64,000 bases of DNA from Halomonas sp. BDJS001 (GTDB lineage: Bacteria > Pseudomonadota > Gammaproteobacteria > Pseudomonadales > Halomonadaceae): the NCBI RefSeq assembly GCF_026104355.1, contig NZ_CP110535.1:682001-746000 (forward strand). Direction: 5' to 3'. Both the position numbers and the translations under genes were made by a program. Shown here one piece after another: positions 19,109 to 28,637 of the stretch. The stretch's first letter is position 1. The number at the start of each line of letters is the position of its first letter. A model generated the notes under the pieces. It saw only the letters and a list, made by a program, of their open reading frames with translations, was not told the DNA's origin and did no database searches.

Positions 19109-20061
19109 CACCGCTTTATGACCGCGATGGCTGGATTTGGCAGGATGGCGAATGGCGCGCATGGCGCGACGCCAAGGTGCATGTGTTGTCTCATACACTG
19201 CACTACGGCATGGGCTGTTTCGAGGGCATACGCGCCTACGCAGGCCCCAGCGGCACGCATCTTTTTCGTGCTGCCGAGCACACCCGACGATTGGCGGAGA
19301 GCGCCCACTCACTGGATATGCCGCTGCCGTTTAGCGAAGCGGAACTGATCGACGCCCAGCGCCAGTGCCTGGCGAAAAACAACCTGAGCAGTGCCTATCT
19401 CAAGCCCACGGTGTTTTTCGGCGCGGAAGGTATGGGATTGCGTGCTCAAGGTTTAACCACCCACGTTATGGTGGCCGCCTGGGATTTAGGCCCATACATT
19501 TCGCCCCAGGCCGCGACCCACGGCTTGCGCGCACTAACCTCCTCCTGGGCGCGTCACCACGTTAATATCAGCTTGTGTCGGGCAAAGACCAACGGCCATT
19601 ACGTCAACTCGATACTGGCGTTGAACACCGCCCTCAAAGCCGGGTTTGATGAAACCATCATGCTCGACCCAGAAGGCTATGTGGCCGAAGCCTCGGCGGC
19701 TAACGTCTTTTTACTCCGCGATGGCGTGCTGCACACCCCGGAAGTGACGTCGTGCCTGCAAGGCATTACCCGGGACAGCGTGATTCAACTGGCGCAAAAA
19801 GTGCTGGGTATCGAAGTGCGTGAGCGTAGGATTACCCGCGACGAGCTGTATACCGCCGATGAAGCGTTCCTAACTGGCACCGCCGCCGAAATACTGCCTC
19901 TTCGCGAGCTGGATGGGCGCCATATCGGCACCCGTGTGGGTGCGCCGCCTGTCAATGAGCCGATCAGCCCCGACAGCGTGACGGCGCAACTGCAGGGCTT
20001 ATATCGCCAGGCGGTACGCGGAGAGCTGGACGATTTCAGGCATTGGTTAACGCCGGCTTAA
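19105..20061 (+). CDS. Branched-chain-type (class IV) aminotransferase
   Basis: 318 residues from MTPLYDRDGWIWQDGEWRAW; the ATGA overlap with the upstream stop decides this start. IlvE-like PLP enzyme: VHVLSHTLHYGMGCFEGIRAY, the PLP lysine in LCRAKTNGHYVNSILA, EASAANVFLLRDGVLHTPEVTSCLQGITRD and LTGTAAEILPL are all present. It would transaminate the amino product released by the deacetylases or supply the 2-oxo acid. It ends tail-to-tail with the minus-strand aminotransferase; the two stop codons share the TTA within CTTAAG. Confidence 0.9.
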   Translation: MTPLYDRDGWIWQDGEWRAWRDAKVHVLSHTLHYGMGCFEGIRAYAGPSGTHLFRAAEHTRRLAESAHSLDMPLPFSEAELIDAQRQCLAKNNLSSAYLKPTVFFGAEGMGLRAQGLTTHVMVAAWDLGPYISPQAATHGLRALTSSWARHHVNISLCRAKTNGHYVNSILALNTALKAGFDETIMLDPEGYVAEASAANVFLLRDGVLHTPEVTSCLQGITRDSVIQLAQKVLGIEVRERRITRDELYTADEAFLTGTAAEILPLRELDGRHIGTRVGAPPVNEPISPDSVTAQLQGLYRQAVRGELDDFRHWLTPA

Positions 20062-21161
20062 GCCTTAATAGCCTGTTCGAGAGCCGCCAATTTTCCAGGC
20101 TCCAGTGCTGCTTGTACCGCCGTGATACGTATCACATTGGCAAGTTCTGGATGCGCCAAACGCGCGACCAAAACGCCTTCGGCGAGTAGCTGCTGGTGTA
20201 CCTCGGCAGCGAGGTCGGCGCTGGGCAGACGAATGCCGATAAAGTTGGTGGCGCTGGGGAGTACGTCGGCACCGAGTGCGCGAAAGTGTTCTGCCAACTG
20301 CTCACGGCGGGCTTTTACATCGGCAACGTGCTGATGCACTTCGTCTGGATGATCGAGTACCACTTCGGCGGCGGCCAGGGTCAGCGACGATACCGCGTAG
20401 TGAATGCGCACTTTCATCATCATCGCCAGTACTTCAGGGTCGGCGATGGCGTAGCCGATGCGCAGCCCCGCCAGGCCGTGGGCCTTGGAAAGCGTGCGTA
20501 GACGAATCACTCCTGGGATTGCTTTGCCAGCGAACTCGCTGTTGGCATCGTCGCGAAAGTCCCCATAGGCTTCGTCCAGCAGCAGCCAGCAGGTATCGGG
20601 CAGCGCGTCGCGCAGCTCGAGGATGGCGCTGTCGCTGTGCAAGTGGCCGCTGGGATTATCCGGATTGGCCAGATAAACCAAGCGGGCGTTTTCCTGATGG
20701 GCAGCGGCGGTCAGGGCTTCCAGGTCGGGGGCCAACACGCCGGGTGCTTCATAATAGCTAGGCTCAACCAAGTGGCACCCCTGGCCTTTGGCGAAATAGC
20801 CAAAGGTGGGGTAGGTACCTGCGGTGCCCACCACGCTTTCACCTGGTTCGCAGGTAGTGCGCAGGGCCAGGGCGATCAGACTGTCAGCACCCGCATCCAC
20901 CAGTAGCGTTTCCAGTGGAATACCCTGCTGTTCGCTCAAGCGCTGGCGAACACCCAGCGCCTCGGCGTCGCCGTAGCAGTAAACGTGTTCGGCCAGGGCA
21001 TCGCCAAAGTGCTCGCGCAGGGCGCGGTGAGGCATATCCAGACCTTCGTTAGAGCCCAGCCGATGGGGGATTTCCTTGCCAAGTCGGCGTTCTAACACCT
21101 TAATGCCCGGAAACGGATTAACAGGGCCTTCACTGGTTAAGTGGTTGGGGTAGCGGGGCAT
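20058..21161 (-). CDS. Class I/II aminotransferase, histidinol-phosphate aminotransferase-like
   Basis: 367 residues. GSNEGLDMPHRALREHF is the HisC-type N-terminus, VYLANPDNPSGHL is the PLP-phosphate region, WLLLDEAYGDFRD has the PLP Asp/Tyr, and LRTLSKAHGLAGLRIGYAIAD has the PLP lysine. The bacterium should have hisC in its his operon, so this copy within a catabolic locus probably acts on another amino donor (an aromatic or diamino compound); that is inference. It is the last gene of the minus-strand arm, transcribed after the FAD oxidase with 22 nt between. Confidence 0.87.
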   Translation of the reverse strand: MPRYPNHLTSEGPVNPFPGIKVLERRLGKEIPHRLGSNEGLDMPHRALREHFGDALAEHVYCYGDAEALGVRQRLSEQQGIPLETLLVDAGADSLIALALRTTCEPGESVVGTAGTYPTFGYFAKGQGCHLVEPSYYEAPGVLAPDLEALTAAAHQENARLVYLANPDNPSGHLHSDSAILELRDALPDTCWLLLDEAYGDFRDDANSEFAGKAIPGVIRLRTLSKAHGLAGLRIGYAIADPEVLAMMMKVRIHYAVSSLTLAAAEVVLDHPDEVHQHVADVKARREQLAEHFRALGADVLPSATNFIGIRLPSADLAAEVHQQLLAEGVLVARLAHPELANVIRITAVQAALEPGKLAALEQAIKA

Positions 21162-21183
21162 GTTGATTTCCTAAAAACAATAA

Positions 21184-22566
21184 TTAGCTCAATACTTTAC
21201 CGCGATTGAGAAGGCAGAGTGGGTCTAGCGACTGCTTGAGCGTATGCATCAACTCAATCTCGGCACTGGAGCGGCAGGTGCCTAGCCAGGGCCGTTTTTC
21301 CAGGCCGATGCCGTGTTCGGCGGAGACTGAACCGCCCAGTGTGGCCAGCGGCTGGTAAACCATCGCCTCCACTTCACGCCGTATTTCAGGCTCGGCACTC
21401 CCGGCGCAAACAGAAATATGTAGGTTGCCATCGCCCAGGTGGCCAAACACTACCAAGCGCGCCTCTGCCCAGCGCTGGGTTAGCTGCGCTTCCAGGGCAT
21501 CGGTATAGCGCTGCATATCGGCAATGGGCAGGCTAACGTCAAAGGTAAGCACTGGCGCCAAGCCCTTGACCAGCCCTTCGATATCTTCACGAATCGCCCA
21601 TAGGCCATCGCGCTGGGTGCTGGATTGGGCAATCACCGCATCGACAATCAGCTCGCGCTCTAACGCACTTTCCAATGCTTCGCTGAACTGGGTGGCATTG
21701 CGCTCGGCGTCGCTGCCCAGGGAGTCAATGATCACATAAAAGGGATGTTCAGTGGCAATCGGCGGGGTGTGGCGGCCCAGGGTTTCAGTAAGCAGTCGGT
21801 AGTGGTTTTGCCACATCACCTCAAAAGCGCCGAGGCTACCGCCGAGTGCTTTGCCCATATGGCTAAGCAGCCCGGTAAGTGCCTCAAACGAAGGGCAGGC
21901 CACCATCGCCGTTTGCTCGCTGGGAGTCGGCGGCTGCAGGCGCAGTACCGCGCGGGTCACAATGCCCAGGGTACCTTCGCTACCGATAAACAGCTGCTTT
22001 AAATCGAAACCGGCATTGTTTTTCAGCATGCGGTTCATGGAACTGACCACGCGGCCATCCGCCATCACCGCTTCCAGACCCAGCACCTGCTGGCGCATCA
22101 TGCCGTAGCGGATCACCCGAACACCGCCAGCGTTGGTGGCGATATTGCCGCCAATGGTGCAACTGCCCCGGGCGCCCAGATCCAGCGGGAACTGCAGACC
22201 GACCTCTTTAGCCGCTTCCTGAACCCGCTGCAGCGGTGCGCCCGCCTGCACGGTGAGGGTGCCCCCCACCTGATCAATCTCTTCAATGGAGCTCATGCGT
22301 TCAAGAGATATCACCAGTTCATCGGGGCTGGCTTCCGCGCCGTGTACCAAGCCCGTTAAGCCGCCGTGGGTGACAACAGGCTGCTGTGCGGTGTGGCAAG
22401 CTCGCATTAACGCGGCGACCTGTTCGGTATCCGCCGGGCGCACAATAGCACCTGCCTGACAGGGCGTGCCGGTCATCCAATCGACGCTGCGGCTACTGAC
22501 ATCATCTCCGGTTAACACGTGGGTCGGGCCGACAATGGCGCGCAGCGTCTCCAGGGTTATTTGCAT
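21184..22566 (-). CDS. FAD-binding oxidoreductase, GlcD / D-2-hydroxyacid dehydrogenase type
   Basis: 460 residues. PCMH-type FAD domain: AIVRPADTEQVAALMRACHTAQQPVVTHGGLTGLVHGAEA, LGARGSCTIGGNIATNAGGVRVIRYGMMRQQVLGLEAVMADGRVV and GSEGTLGIVTRAVLRL. C-terminal FAD-oxidase cap: VVFGHLGDGNLHISV (metal/substrate His) and GGSVSAEHGIGLEKRPWLG. The family oxidises D-lactate, glycolate, D-2-hydroxyglutarate and similar 2-hydroxyacids. Placed between an aminotransferase and an amine/peptide ABC importer, it may oxidise the hydroxyacid derived from the carbon skeleton. Confidence 0.9.
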   Translation of the reverse strand: MQITLETLRAIVGPTHVLTGDDVSSRSVDWMTGTPCQAGAIVRPADTEQVAALMRACHTAQQPVVTHGGLTGLVHGAEASPDELVISLERMSSIEEIDQVGGTLTVQAGAPLQRVQEAAKEVGLQFPLDLGARGSCTIGGNIATNAGGVRVIRYGMMRQQVLGLEAVMADGRVVSSMNRMLKNNAGFDLKQLFIGSEGTLGIVTRAVLRLQPPTPSEQTAMVACPSFEALTGLLSHMGKALGGSLGAFEVMWQNHYRLLTETLGRHTPPIATEHPFYVIIDSLGSDAERNATQFSEALESALERELIVDAVIAQSSTQRDGLWAIREDIEGLVKGLAPVLTFDVSLPIADMQRYTDALEAQLTQRWAEARLVVFGHLGDGNLHISVCAGSAEPEIRREVEAMVYQPLATLGGSVSAEHGIGLEKRPWLGTCRSSAEIELMHTLKQSLDPLCLLNRGKVLS

Positions 22567-22601
22567 GGGTGTTCCTTAGCTTGTCTTGTCCATTCGGTAA
22601 A

Positions 22602-24233
22602 TTACGCTGTTGCGGCCACGGGTGCTTCGCGGCCGGGAATCGCCTTGAGCAGGTCTTGGGTATACGCCTCACGCGGGGCGAGGAAAATCTGCTCGGCGCT
22701 GCCTTGCTCGACGATGCGACCATACTGCATGACCACGATGCGGTCACAAATTTGCGCGGCGACACGGAGGTCGTGGGTGATAAACAGCAGCGAGAGCGAC
22801 AGCCGTTGTTTAAGCTCCTCCAGCAGTTCCAGTACCTGGGCTTGAATCGACACATCCAGCGCCGAGACGGCTTCGTCCGCCACGATCAGCTCGGGGTTTA
22901 GCGCCAGTGCTCGGGCAATACCAATGCGCTGGCGCTGGCCACCGGAAAATTCGTGGGGGAAACGCTCCACGGCGCTGGCACCCAAGCCCACCATATCGAG
23001 CAGTTCGCCCGCCTGCTTGAGCGCCGCGGCTTTGGGCGTGCCGTTGGCAATCGGCCCCTGGGCAATCGCCATACCCACTTTGGTGCGTGGGTTGAGCGAG
23101 GCGTAGGGGTCTTGAAAGATCATCTGCACCCGGTGGCGCTCACGGCGCAGCGCATCGCCTTTGAGCTGGGAAAGGTTCACCCCATCCAATAGCAGCTCGC
23201 CGCTGTCAGGGTACTCCAAGCGCACCACACAGCGGCCAAGGGTGGATTTGCCAGAACCGGATTCTCCCACAATCCCCACCGTTTCGCCGCGAGCGAGAGT
23301 AAGCGAGACATCTTCCAGGGCGCGCACTTCCCGGGCAGGTTTAAGCCAACCGCCTCGTGAGCGGAACACCTTATTGAGCTGTTTGATCTCCAGTAGCGGG
23401 GCAACCTGGCTGGTCTCTCGGTGGGGCGGTACTGCATTACTGGGAATCGCCGCGATTAGTGCTTGAGTGTAGGCATCTTGCGGGTTTTGCAGCACCGGTT
23501 TGGCGTCACCCAGTTCAACAATCTTGCCGTGGCGCATCACGCAGACGCGATTGGCAATTTCGGCCACCACGCCAAAGTCGTGGGTGATAAACATCACCGA
23601 CATACCGCGGCGCTGCTGAAGGTCGCGGATCAGCTCCAGAATCTGCGCCTGGGTGGTGACATCCAGCGCCGTGGTGGGCTCGTCGGCAATCAGCAGAATG
23701 GGTTCCAGCGCCAGTGCCATGGCGATCATCACCCGTTGGCGCTGGCCGCCGGAAAGCTCGAACGGGTAGGCGCGAATAGCCTTTTCCGGCTGTGGAATGC
23801 CCACTTCGATCAGCAGCTCCAGCGCGCGGGCCTGGCGCTCTTTGGGGGTGAGCTGGCCGTGAGCCTCAAACACTTCAGCAATCTGCGCGCCTACCCGCAT
23901 TAAGGGGTTGAGGGCGGTCATTGGCTCCTGAAATATCATGCCGATTTTGAGCCCGCGCAGGGCTCGATGCTGCTTCTCGGTCAGGGCGAGAAGATCCTGC
24001 CCCTCGAACAGTATCTCGCCCTGGGTGGCCCGAACGCCTTTGGGCAGCAGCCCCATGACGGCGTTGGCAGCCATCGACTTGCCAGAGCCGGACTCGCCTA
24101 CTACACACATGATTTCCCCGCGCTTCACCTCGTAGCTAACGTCCTCCACCGCTAGGGCGCGATCCGCCCCTTTGGGGAGTGCAATGTTGAGGTCGCGAAT
24201 GCTAAGCACGGTTTCTGTTGAAGCTTCATTCAT
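22602..24233 (-). CDS. Peptide/amine ABC transporter, fused double ATP-binding protein (DppD-DppF type)
   Basis: 543 residues from [22 protein letters not shown]; a GGAGT ribosome site 7 nt upstream favours this ATG over the one at 24251. It carries two complete nucleotide-binding domains. NBD1 has [27 protein letters not shown] and [15 protein letters not shown]2 has [27 protein letters not shown] and [12 protein letters not shown]. In NBD2 the Walker B Glu is followed by AVSALD, as is common in OppF-type domains. It energises the two permeases that follow upstream on the strand (24261-26071). Fusion of the two ATPases is frequent in opine/glutathione-type importers. Confidence 0.92.
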   Translation of the reverse strand: MNEASTETVLSIRDLNIALPKGADRALAVEDVSYEVKRGEIMCVVGESGSGKSMAANAVMGLLPKGVRATQGEILFEGQDLLALTEKQHRALRGLKIGMIFQEPMTALNPLMRVGAQIAEVFEAHGQLTPKERQARALELLIEVGIPQPEKAIRAYPFELSGGQRQRVMIAMALALEPILLIADEPTTALDVTTQAQILELIRDLQQRRGMSVMFITHDFGVVAEIANRVCVMRHGKIVELGDAKPVLQNPQDAYTQALIAAIPSNAVPPHRETSQVAPLLEIKQLNKVFRSRGGWLKPAREVRALEDVSLTLARGETVGIVGESGSGKSTLGRCVVRLEYPDSGELLLDGVNLSQLKGDALRRERHRVQMIFQDPYASLNPRTKVGMAIAQGPIANGTPKAAALKQAGELLDMVGLGASAVERFPHEFSGGQRQRIGIARALALNPELIVADEAVSALDVSIQAQVLELLEELKQRLSLSLLFITHDLRVAAQICDRIVVMQYGRIVEQGSAEQIFLAPREAYTQDLLKAIPGREAPVAATA

Positions 24234-24260
24234 AACAGGTACTCCAGCCATAACAAACGC

Positions 24261-25094
24261 CTAGCGCTCGCGGGACAGTTTGGGGTTCAAGGCGTCATCC
24301 AACCCTTCGCCGACGAGATTTAACGCCAGCACGGTGAGCAGAATCGCCACCCCAGGGAAGAAGCTTAGCCACCAAGCCTGGCGAATCACCGTGCGCGCCG
24401 CACCGATCATATAGCCCCAGGACATCACGTTAGGATCGCCCAGGCCGAGAAACGACAGCGCCGACTCCAGCAAAATCGCGGTGGCGACCATTAGCGAGGC
24501 CAGCACGATAATCGGCGACAGCGTATTGGGCAGAATTTGGCGCAGAATAATCGTGGTGTTGGACTGGCCGACCAAGCGCGCGGCCTCGACATACTCACGG
24601 TTGCGCAGCGACATAAATTCGGCGCGCACTAAGCGGGCCACCGGCGGCCAGCTGACAATCGCAATCGCCAACACAATCGAGGTGATGCTGGGCTGCATGA
24701 TGGCCACCAGGACAATTGCCAGGGCGAAGTTGGGGATGGTCTGGAAGAACTCGGTAAAGCGCATCAATACGTCGTCAATAATGCCGCCGTAGTAGCCAGC
24801 AATGGCCCCCAAAGGGACTCCAATCAGCAGTGCCACGCTGGTGGATACCAGTCCGATCAACAGCGAGACCCAGGCGCCGTGCATCAAGCCGGAGGCCACG
24901 TTGCGGCCCATGGTGTCGGTGCCCAGGGGAAAACCATCTTGGGATAGCGGCGGTAAAAAGGGCCGCTGCACCATGCGCCAGGGCGATTCAGGAAACAGCA
25001 GCGGCGCCAGTATCGCCATGGCGATAATCAGCAGCAGGATGATCAGCCCGACGAGGGCGCCACGGTTTTGCGCGAAGCGTGCGAAAAAGCTCAT
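24261..25094 (-). CDS. Peptide-type ABC transporter permease (DppC-like)
   Basis: 277 residues, six predicted membrane segments. PLSQDGFPLGTDTMGRNVASGLMHGAWVSLLIGL is the classic DppC/OppC N-terminal motif, and EAARLVGQSNTTIILRQILPNTLSPIIVLASL is the EAA loop that docks on the ATPase. ESALSFLGLGDPNVMSWGYMI is the standard C-terminal stretch. It overlaps the DppB-like gene by 4 nt. Confidence 0.92.
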   Translation of the reverse strand: MSFFARFAQNRGALVGLIILLLIIAMAILAPLLFPESPWRMVQRPFLPPLSQDGFPLGTDTMGRNVASGLMHGAWVSLLIGLVSTSVALLIGVPLGAIAGYYGGIIDDVLMRFTEFFQTIPNFALAIVLVAIMQPSITSIVLAIAIVSWPPVARLVRAEFMSLRNREYVEAARLVGQSNTTIILRQILPNTLSPIIVLASLMVATAILLESALSFLGLGDPNVMSWGYMIGAARTVIRQAWWLSFFPGVAILLTVLALNLVGEGLDDALNPKLSRER

Positions 25095-26071
25095 GCGGCC
25101 CCCTTCTTGATGCGTGGATCAGCCAGGCTGTAGACCAAATCGGTGATGATATTGAAGACGATGACCAGCGCCGCCGAGAAGAAGAAAATACCCAGCAGCA
25201 GGTTGTAGTCGCGCTGCTGCAGCGCTTCAAACATCAGCCGCCCGATGCCTGGCCAGGCAAACACGGTTTCGGTCAGGATCGCGCCGCCGACCATCTGCCC
25301 CGCCTGCAGGCCCGCTAACGTGATGATCGGCAGCAGGGCGTTACGCAGCACGTGGCGGCGCTGAATAATGCTTGGTTTCAAACCTTTAGCACGGGCGGTT
25401 TTGACGTAATCCTGCTGAGCGGCGTCTAGCATGGAGGTGCGCGTCATGCGGGTGTAAATCGCCATAAAGAACAGCGCTAAAGTGGTCGCTGGCAGGACAA
25501 GGTGTTTGGCAACATCAAGCACCAGAGCCAAGCCCGTATGGCCTGCGCCCACGGTGTAAAGGCCGTAGGCAGGCAGCCAGCCCAGGTAGACAGAAAACAC
25601 CACCACCGACATCAGCGCGACCCAGAACAGCGGCGTGGCGTAGAAGATCAGCGCTAGCGCCATAATGATCGAACCAGAGGGCTTTTTGACCCTTGCCGCG
25701 GCCATTGAACCGGCCACAATGCCGAGCACCAGCGAAAGCACAAAGGCGGTACCGGTCAGCAGTAGGGTGGCGGGTAGGCGCGCCATGATGAGGTCAAACA
25801 CCGGCACGCCCAGCCGGTAGGAGTAGCCGAAATCGAGCATGGCGATGCCCGATACGTAGCGCCACAGCTGCACGTAAATAGGCTGATCGAGACCGAAGCG
25901 TTCGCGTAGCTGATTTAAAAACTCCTGGTCAGTGGCGCCCGCTTCCCCCGCTAAAATAGCCGCCGGATCGCCAGGGGCCATTTGAATAAGAACGAAATTA
26001 AAAATAACGATTAAAAACAGCACAACGACGGCCTTAAGTAGCCGCATAAGAATTAAGCGAGCGTAAACCAT
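25091..26071 (-). CDS. Peptide-type ABC transporter permease (DppB-like)
   Basis: About 326 residues from MVYARLILMRLLKAVVVLFLIVIFNFVLIQMAPGDPAAIL; an AGGA ribosome site lies 8 nt before this ATG, so the longer frame to 26098 is less likely. It has the LRERFGLDQPIYVQLWRYV loop, RLPATLLLTGTAFVLS, and the EAA-type loop ARAKGLKPSIIQRRHVLRNALLPIITLAGLQ. It is coupled to the DppC gene downstream and separated from the binding-protein gene by an 83-nt gap that holds a perfect palindrome. Confidence 0.92.
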   Translation of the reverse strand: MVYARLILMRLLKAVVVLFLIVIFNFVLIQMAPGDPAAILAGEAGATDQEFLNQLRERFGLDQPIYVQLWRYVSGIAMLDFGYSYRLGVPVFDLIMARLPATLLLTGTAFVLSLVLGIVAGSMAAARVKKPSGSIIMALALIFYATPLFWVALMSVVVFSVYLGWLPAYGLYTVGAGHTGLALVLDVAKHLVLPATTLALFFMAIYTRMTRTSMLDAAQQDYVKTARAKGLKPSIIQRRHVLRNALLPIITLAGLQAGQMVGGAILTETVFAWPGIGRLMFEALQQRDYNLLLGIFFFSAALVIVFNIITDLVYSLADPRIKKGAA

Positions 26072-26111
26072 AGAGATCTTCCTGACGGATACCTTCATGA
26101 CATGGCTGAAT

Positions 26112-26139
26112 CGCCCAGGAGGTGATCACCTCCTGGGCG
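26112..26139. other. Perfect 28-nt palindrome between the binding-protein and permease genes
   Basis: Two 14-nt arms, CGCCCAGGAGGTGA and its exact complement, abut with no spacer. In transcript orientation it follows the SBP stop codon by 16 nt and precedes the permease. It could be an mRNA-stabilising or partially terminating hairpin that sets the usual SBP-over-permease expression ratio; no T run is present. Confidence 0.7.
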
Positions 26140-26154
26140 CGGATTTGGCTAAAA

Positions 26155-27711
26155 CTAGCGGTCTAGCCAGGCATCCTTAAAGCCGTCGTTGACACCCACG
26201 CCGGAGGTGACCAGGTTCTGCACATCACAGCGATACAAAGTCGGGAAGCCCAGCTCCATCAGCCACCCAACGGGTACATCTTCGTGGAGGATCTCCTGTA
26301 CCTCGCGGTAAAGCGCCTCCCGCTCTTCGTCGGGGAATGCCGTGGCGGCCTCGTTGAAGAGTTCGTCGACGCGCTCGTTTTCGTAGCCTTCGACGTTATT
26401 CCAGGGCGAGCCTTTTTCGATGTTGTCCGAGAGGTAAGTACGCGAAATGCCAAGCGCCGGGTCGCCGTACTGGAACAGGTAGGTAAAGGCTAGGTCGTAA
26501 TCCCAGTCGCCCAGGCGCTGGTTCCAGCCGCCCACATCGGTGGCTTGGGTTTCAACGTTAATACCCACCTCGCGCAGATTTTGCTGCACGGCCTCGGCCC
26601 AGCGTGTCCAGGTTTCCCCATAGGGCAGCGGCAGAATGGTGATCTCTTCGCCGTCGTAGCCCATCTCTTCAAGCAGCTCACGGGCGCGGTCTGGGTCGTG
26701 GTCGTAGGGTTCCAGGTCGTCGTTCTGGAAGCGCGCATTGGAGCCAAAAGCGGAGAGCGGCACATTGCCCAGGCCATTCCACAACACATCTTTGGCAAAT
26801 TCTCGATCCATGGCGTACATCACCGCCTGGCGGAAGCGCTTATCCGCCGTGGGGCCTTCGCGATTGTTCATCCACAGCATGGCAAAGGGGCTGAAGTACT
26901 CGTGGCCCTCTTCGGTCATGCAGACGTTATCCATCTCGGCCAGGCGGGGAATATCGAAGTTCTCGACGGTACCGCTGGGCAACACATCGATGGTCTCGTT
27001 CTCAAACGCCACCGCGCGGGAGGCGCCGTCGGGGATGATGTGCCAGTTTACGCCATCAAGGTAGGGCAGGCCCTCTTCGTAGTAGTCATCGTTTTTGACC
27101 AGCTCAATCACCGTGCCCCGCTCCCAGTTGGAGAACTTAAACGGGCCGGTGCCTATCGGGTGATCATTGTTTTCGTTATTGCGGAAATCTGTGCCTGCGT
27201 AGAGGTGCTCTGGCACCATGGTAAAGGTGCCCGCTTCAAAGGAGAGCAGGAAGGGGCCAAAGGGCTGTGTCAAGGTAAACACCACGGTGTGGTCGTCGGT
27301 GGCTTCGATGCTCTCCACATGCTGCAGCACGGCGCGGGCACTGGGGTTCAACTCGCGGTGGAACACATCGGCGGAGAACACCACGTCATCGGCGGTAAAG
27401 GGTTCACCGTCATGCCAGGTAACGCCTTCACGCAGATGGAAGGTATAGGTACGGCCATCATCGCTTACCTCCCAGGACTCCGCCAATTGGGGCATCGGTT
27501 CCAGGTCGGTGGTGTAGCGCAGCAGGCCTTCGTAGATATTGCCCGATACGGTGCGGGTGGGGGCATTTTGAACCATGCCCAGCACCAGGCCTGGCGGCTC
27601 AGGTTGAATAATGGTGTTAACCGTTCCGCCCGACTTGGGGTCATCGGCCAGAGCGGCGGAGGTAAAGGCAAGTGCTGCAGCGGAAATAGCCAACGCTAAG
27701 GGTTTTTTCAT
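26155..27711 (-). CDS. ABC transporter substrate-binding protein, family 5 (DppA/OppA type)
   Basis: 518 residues with a signal peptide (MKKPLALAISAAALAFTSAALA). SBP family 5 marks are LAESWEVSDDGRTYTFHLREGVTWHDGEPFTADDVVFS, NNDHPIGTGPFKFSNWERGTVIELVKNDDYYEEG and KRFRQAVMYAMDREFAKDVL. It binds a peptide, amine or opine-like ligand in the periplasm for the permease-ATPase set that follows. First gene of the minus-strand arm, divergent from a GntR regulator. Confidence 0.93.
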   Translation of the reverse strand: MKKPLALAISAAALAFTSAALADDPKSGGTVNTIIQPEPPGLVLGMVQNAPTRTVSGNIYEGLLRYTTDLEPMPQLAESWEVSDDGRTYTFHLREGVTWHDGEPFTADDVVFSADVFHRELNPSARAVLQHVESIEATDDHTVVFTLTQPFGPFLLSFEAGTFTMVPEHLYAGTDFRNNENNDHPIGTGPFKFSNWERGTVIELVKNDDYYEEGLPYLDGVNWHIIPDGASRAVAFENETIDVLPSGTVENFDIPRLAEMDNVCMTEEGHEYFSPFAMLWMNNREGPTADKRFRQAVMYAMDREFAKDVLWNGLGNVPLSAFGSNARFQNDDLEPYDHDPDRARELLEEMGYDGEEITILPLPYGETWTRWAEAVQQNLREVGINVETQATDVGGWNQRLGDWDYDLAFTYLFQYGDPALGISRTYLSDNIEKGSPWNNVEGYENERVDELFNEAATAFPDEEREALYREVQEILHEDVPVGWLMELGFPTLYRCDVQNLVTSGVGVNDGFKDAWLDR

Positions 27712-27839
27712 GTTTCCTGCTCCTCGGTTTATTAGAACGTAAGGGGATTACGTCGTCGTTAGGCGAGCGAGGCGTGTCTGTTAGGCCCAGTTGTGATGGT
27801 TATTAAGAGCCTGTTTTGACCATAGCAGTCACTGGTAAA

Positions 27840-27872
27840 ACTGTCGACAGTCGGCAATCGTTCGTCGACAGG
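27840..27872. promoter_or_regulatory. Candidate GntR operator pair in the divergent promoter region
   Basis: A perfect 12-bp palindrome ACTGTCGACAGT (27840-27851) is followed by a related half-site CGTCGACAGG (27863-27872), 22 nt centre to centre. It lies 55-87 nt before the GntR gene and about 130 nt before the divergent binding-protein gene, a position suited to control both. Assignment to this regulator is inference. Confidence 0.45.
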
Positions 27873-27926
27873 TGTGTATTTTTCGTCATACTGGAAAGTA
27901 CGCACTATGCCCTATGAGTAAATTTT

Positions 27927-28637
27927 ATGGCTTCATCAACGGTGGCTCCCAGGGCCTTTATTCAGCAGCAGAACCTGGTCGAGCAGGTGGCTGACTATTT
28001 GACCCAAGCGATTATTAGCCAACACTTTTTACCCGGCGAACGGCTCTCTGAAGTGCAGCTCTCCAGGGACTTGGGCGTTAGCCGCGCGCCGGTTCGCGAG
28101 GCTGCCCGGCTGCTCGAAAGTCGCGGCTTATTGATCTCAAAACCCCGGCGTGGCTTCTTTGTTCGTGCGTTGAATGCCGTTGAACTCGAAGATGTGTTTG
28201 ATTTACGGCTGTGTCTTGAACGCCATGCCATTCACCGCTTGGTGGAACGCTATACGCCTGAGGCCAAGCGTGCGCTGGCGCAGCAGGTGGAGGTGCTGTG
28301 TGAGGCAGCTGAAAGCAATGATGGCACCCGGCGCATTGAAGAAGATCTGCAGTTTCACCGGCTGATGCTGCACTACGCGGGCAACGAGCGGCTGCTGCGC
28401 GCCTTTGATGATCTAACCCATGAGCTGCGCTTGTGCATCACCCTAATCACCAAAACCCATGAAGCCCCCGAGACCATCGCCACAAGCCACTTCCAACTTC
28501 TGGAAGCGCTGGATAGCGGCCGCCCTGACGCTTGCCGTGAGGCGATCGACTACCACATAGGCGTTGCTCGCAAATTTGTGGTCAAGGGGGTGGGCGAAAC
28601 CGGAGAGAGTGCCGATGAAGACGTTCTTCCACGCTGA
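27927..28637 (+). CDS. GntR-family regulator, FadR/FCD subfamily
   Basis: 236 residues. The N-terminal winged helix IISQHFLPGERLSEVQLSRDLGVSRAPVREAARLLESRGLLISKPRRGFFVRAL is followed by an all-helical FCD ligand domain (VFDLRLCLERHAIHRL, EEDLQFHRLMLHYAGNERLL, SHFQLLEALDSG). The FCD metal/ligand residues D, H and H are present. The 3' end overlaps the start of the third deacetylase gene by 23 nt. It is divergent from the ABC operon, which it probably regulates in response to a small organic acid. Confidence 0.9.
   Translation: MASSTVAPRAFIQQQNLVEQVADYLTQAIISQHFLPGERLSEVQLSRDLGVSRAPVREAARLLESRGLLISKPRRGFFVRALNAVELEDVFDLRLCLERHAIHRLVERYTPEAKRALAQQVEVLCEAAESNDGTRRIEEDLQFHRLMLHYAGNERLLRAFDDLTHELRLCITLITKTHEAPETIATSHFQLLEALDSGRPDACREAIDYHIGVARKFVVKGVGETGESADEDVLPR

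Noticed and set aside
20058..21161. Housekeeping hisC
   Set aside because: It sits in a catabolic operon away from his genes; the HisC-like motifs are shared with several related aminotransferases, so no gene symbol is assigned.
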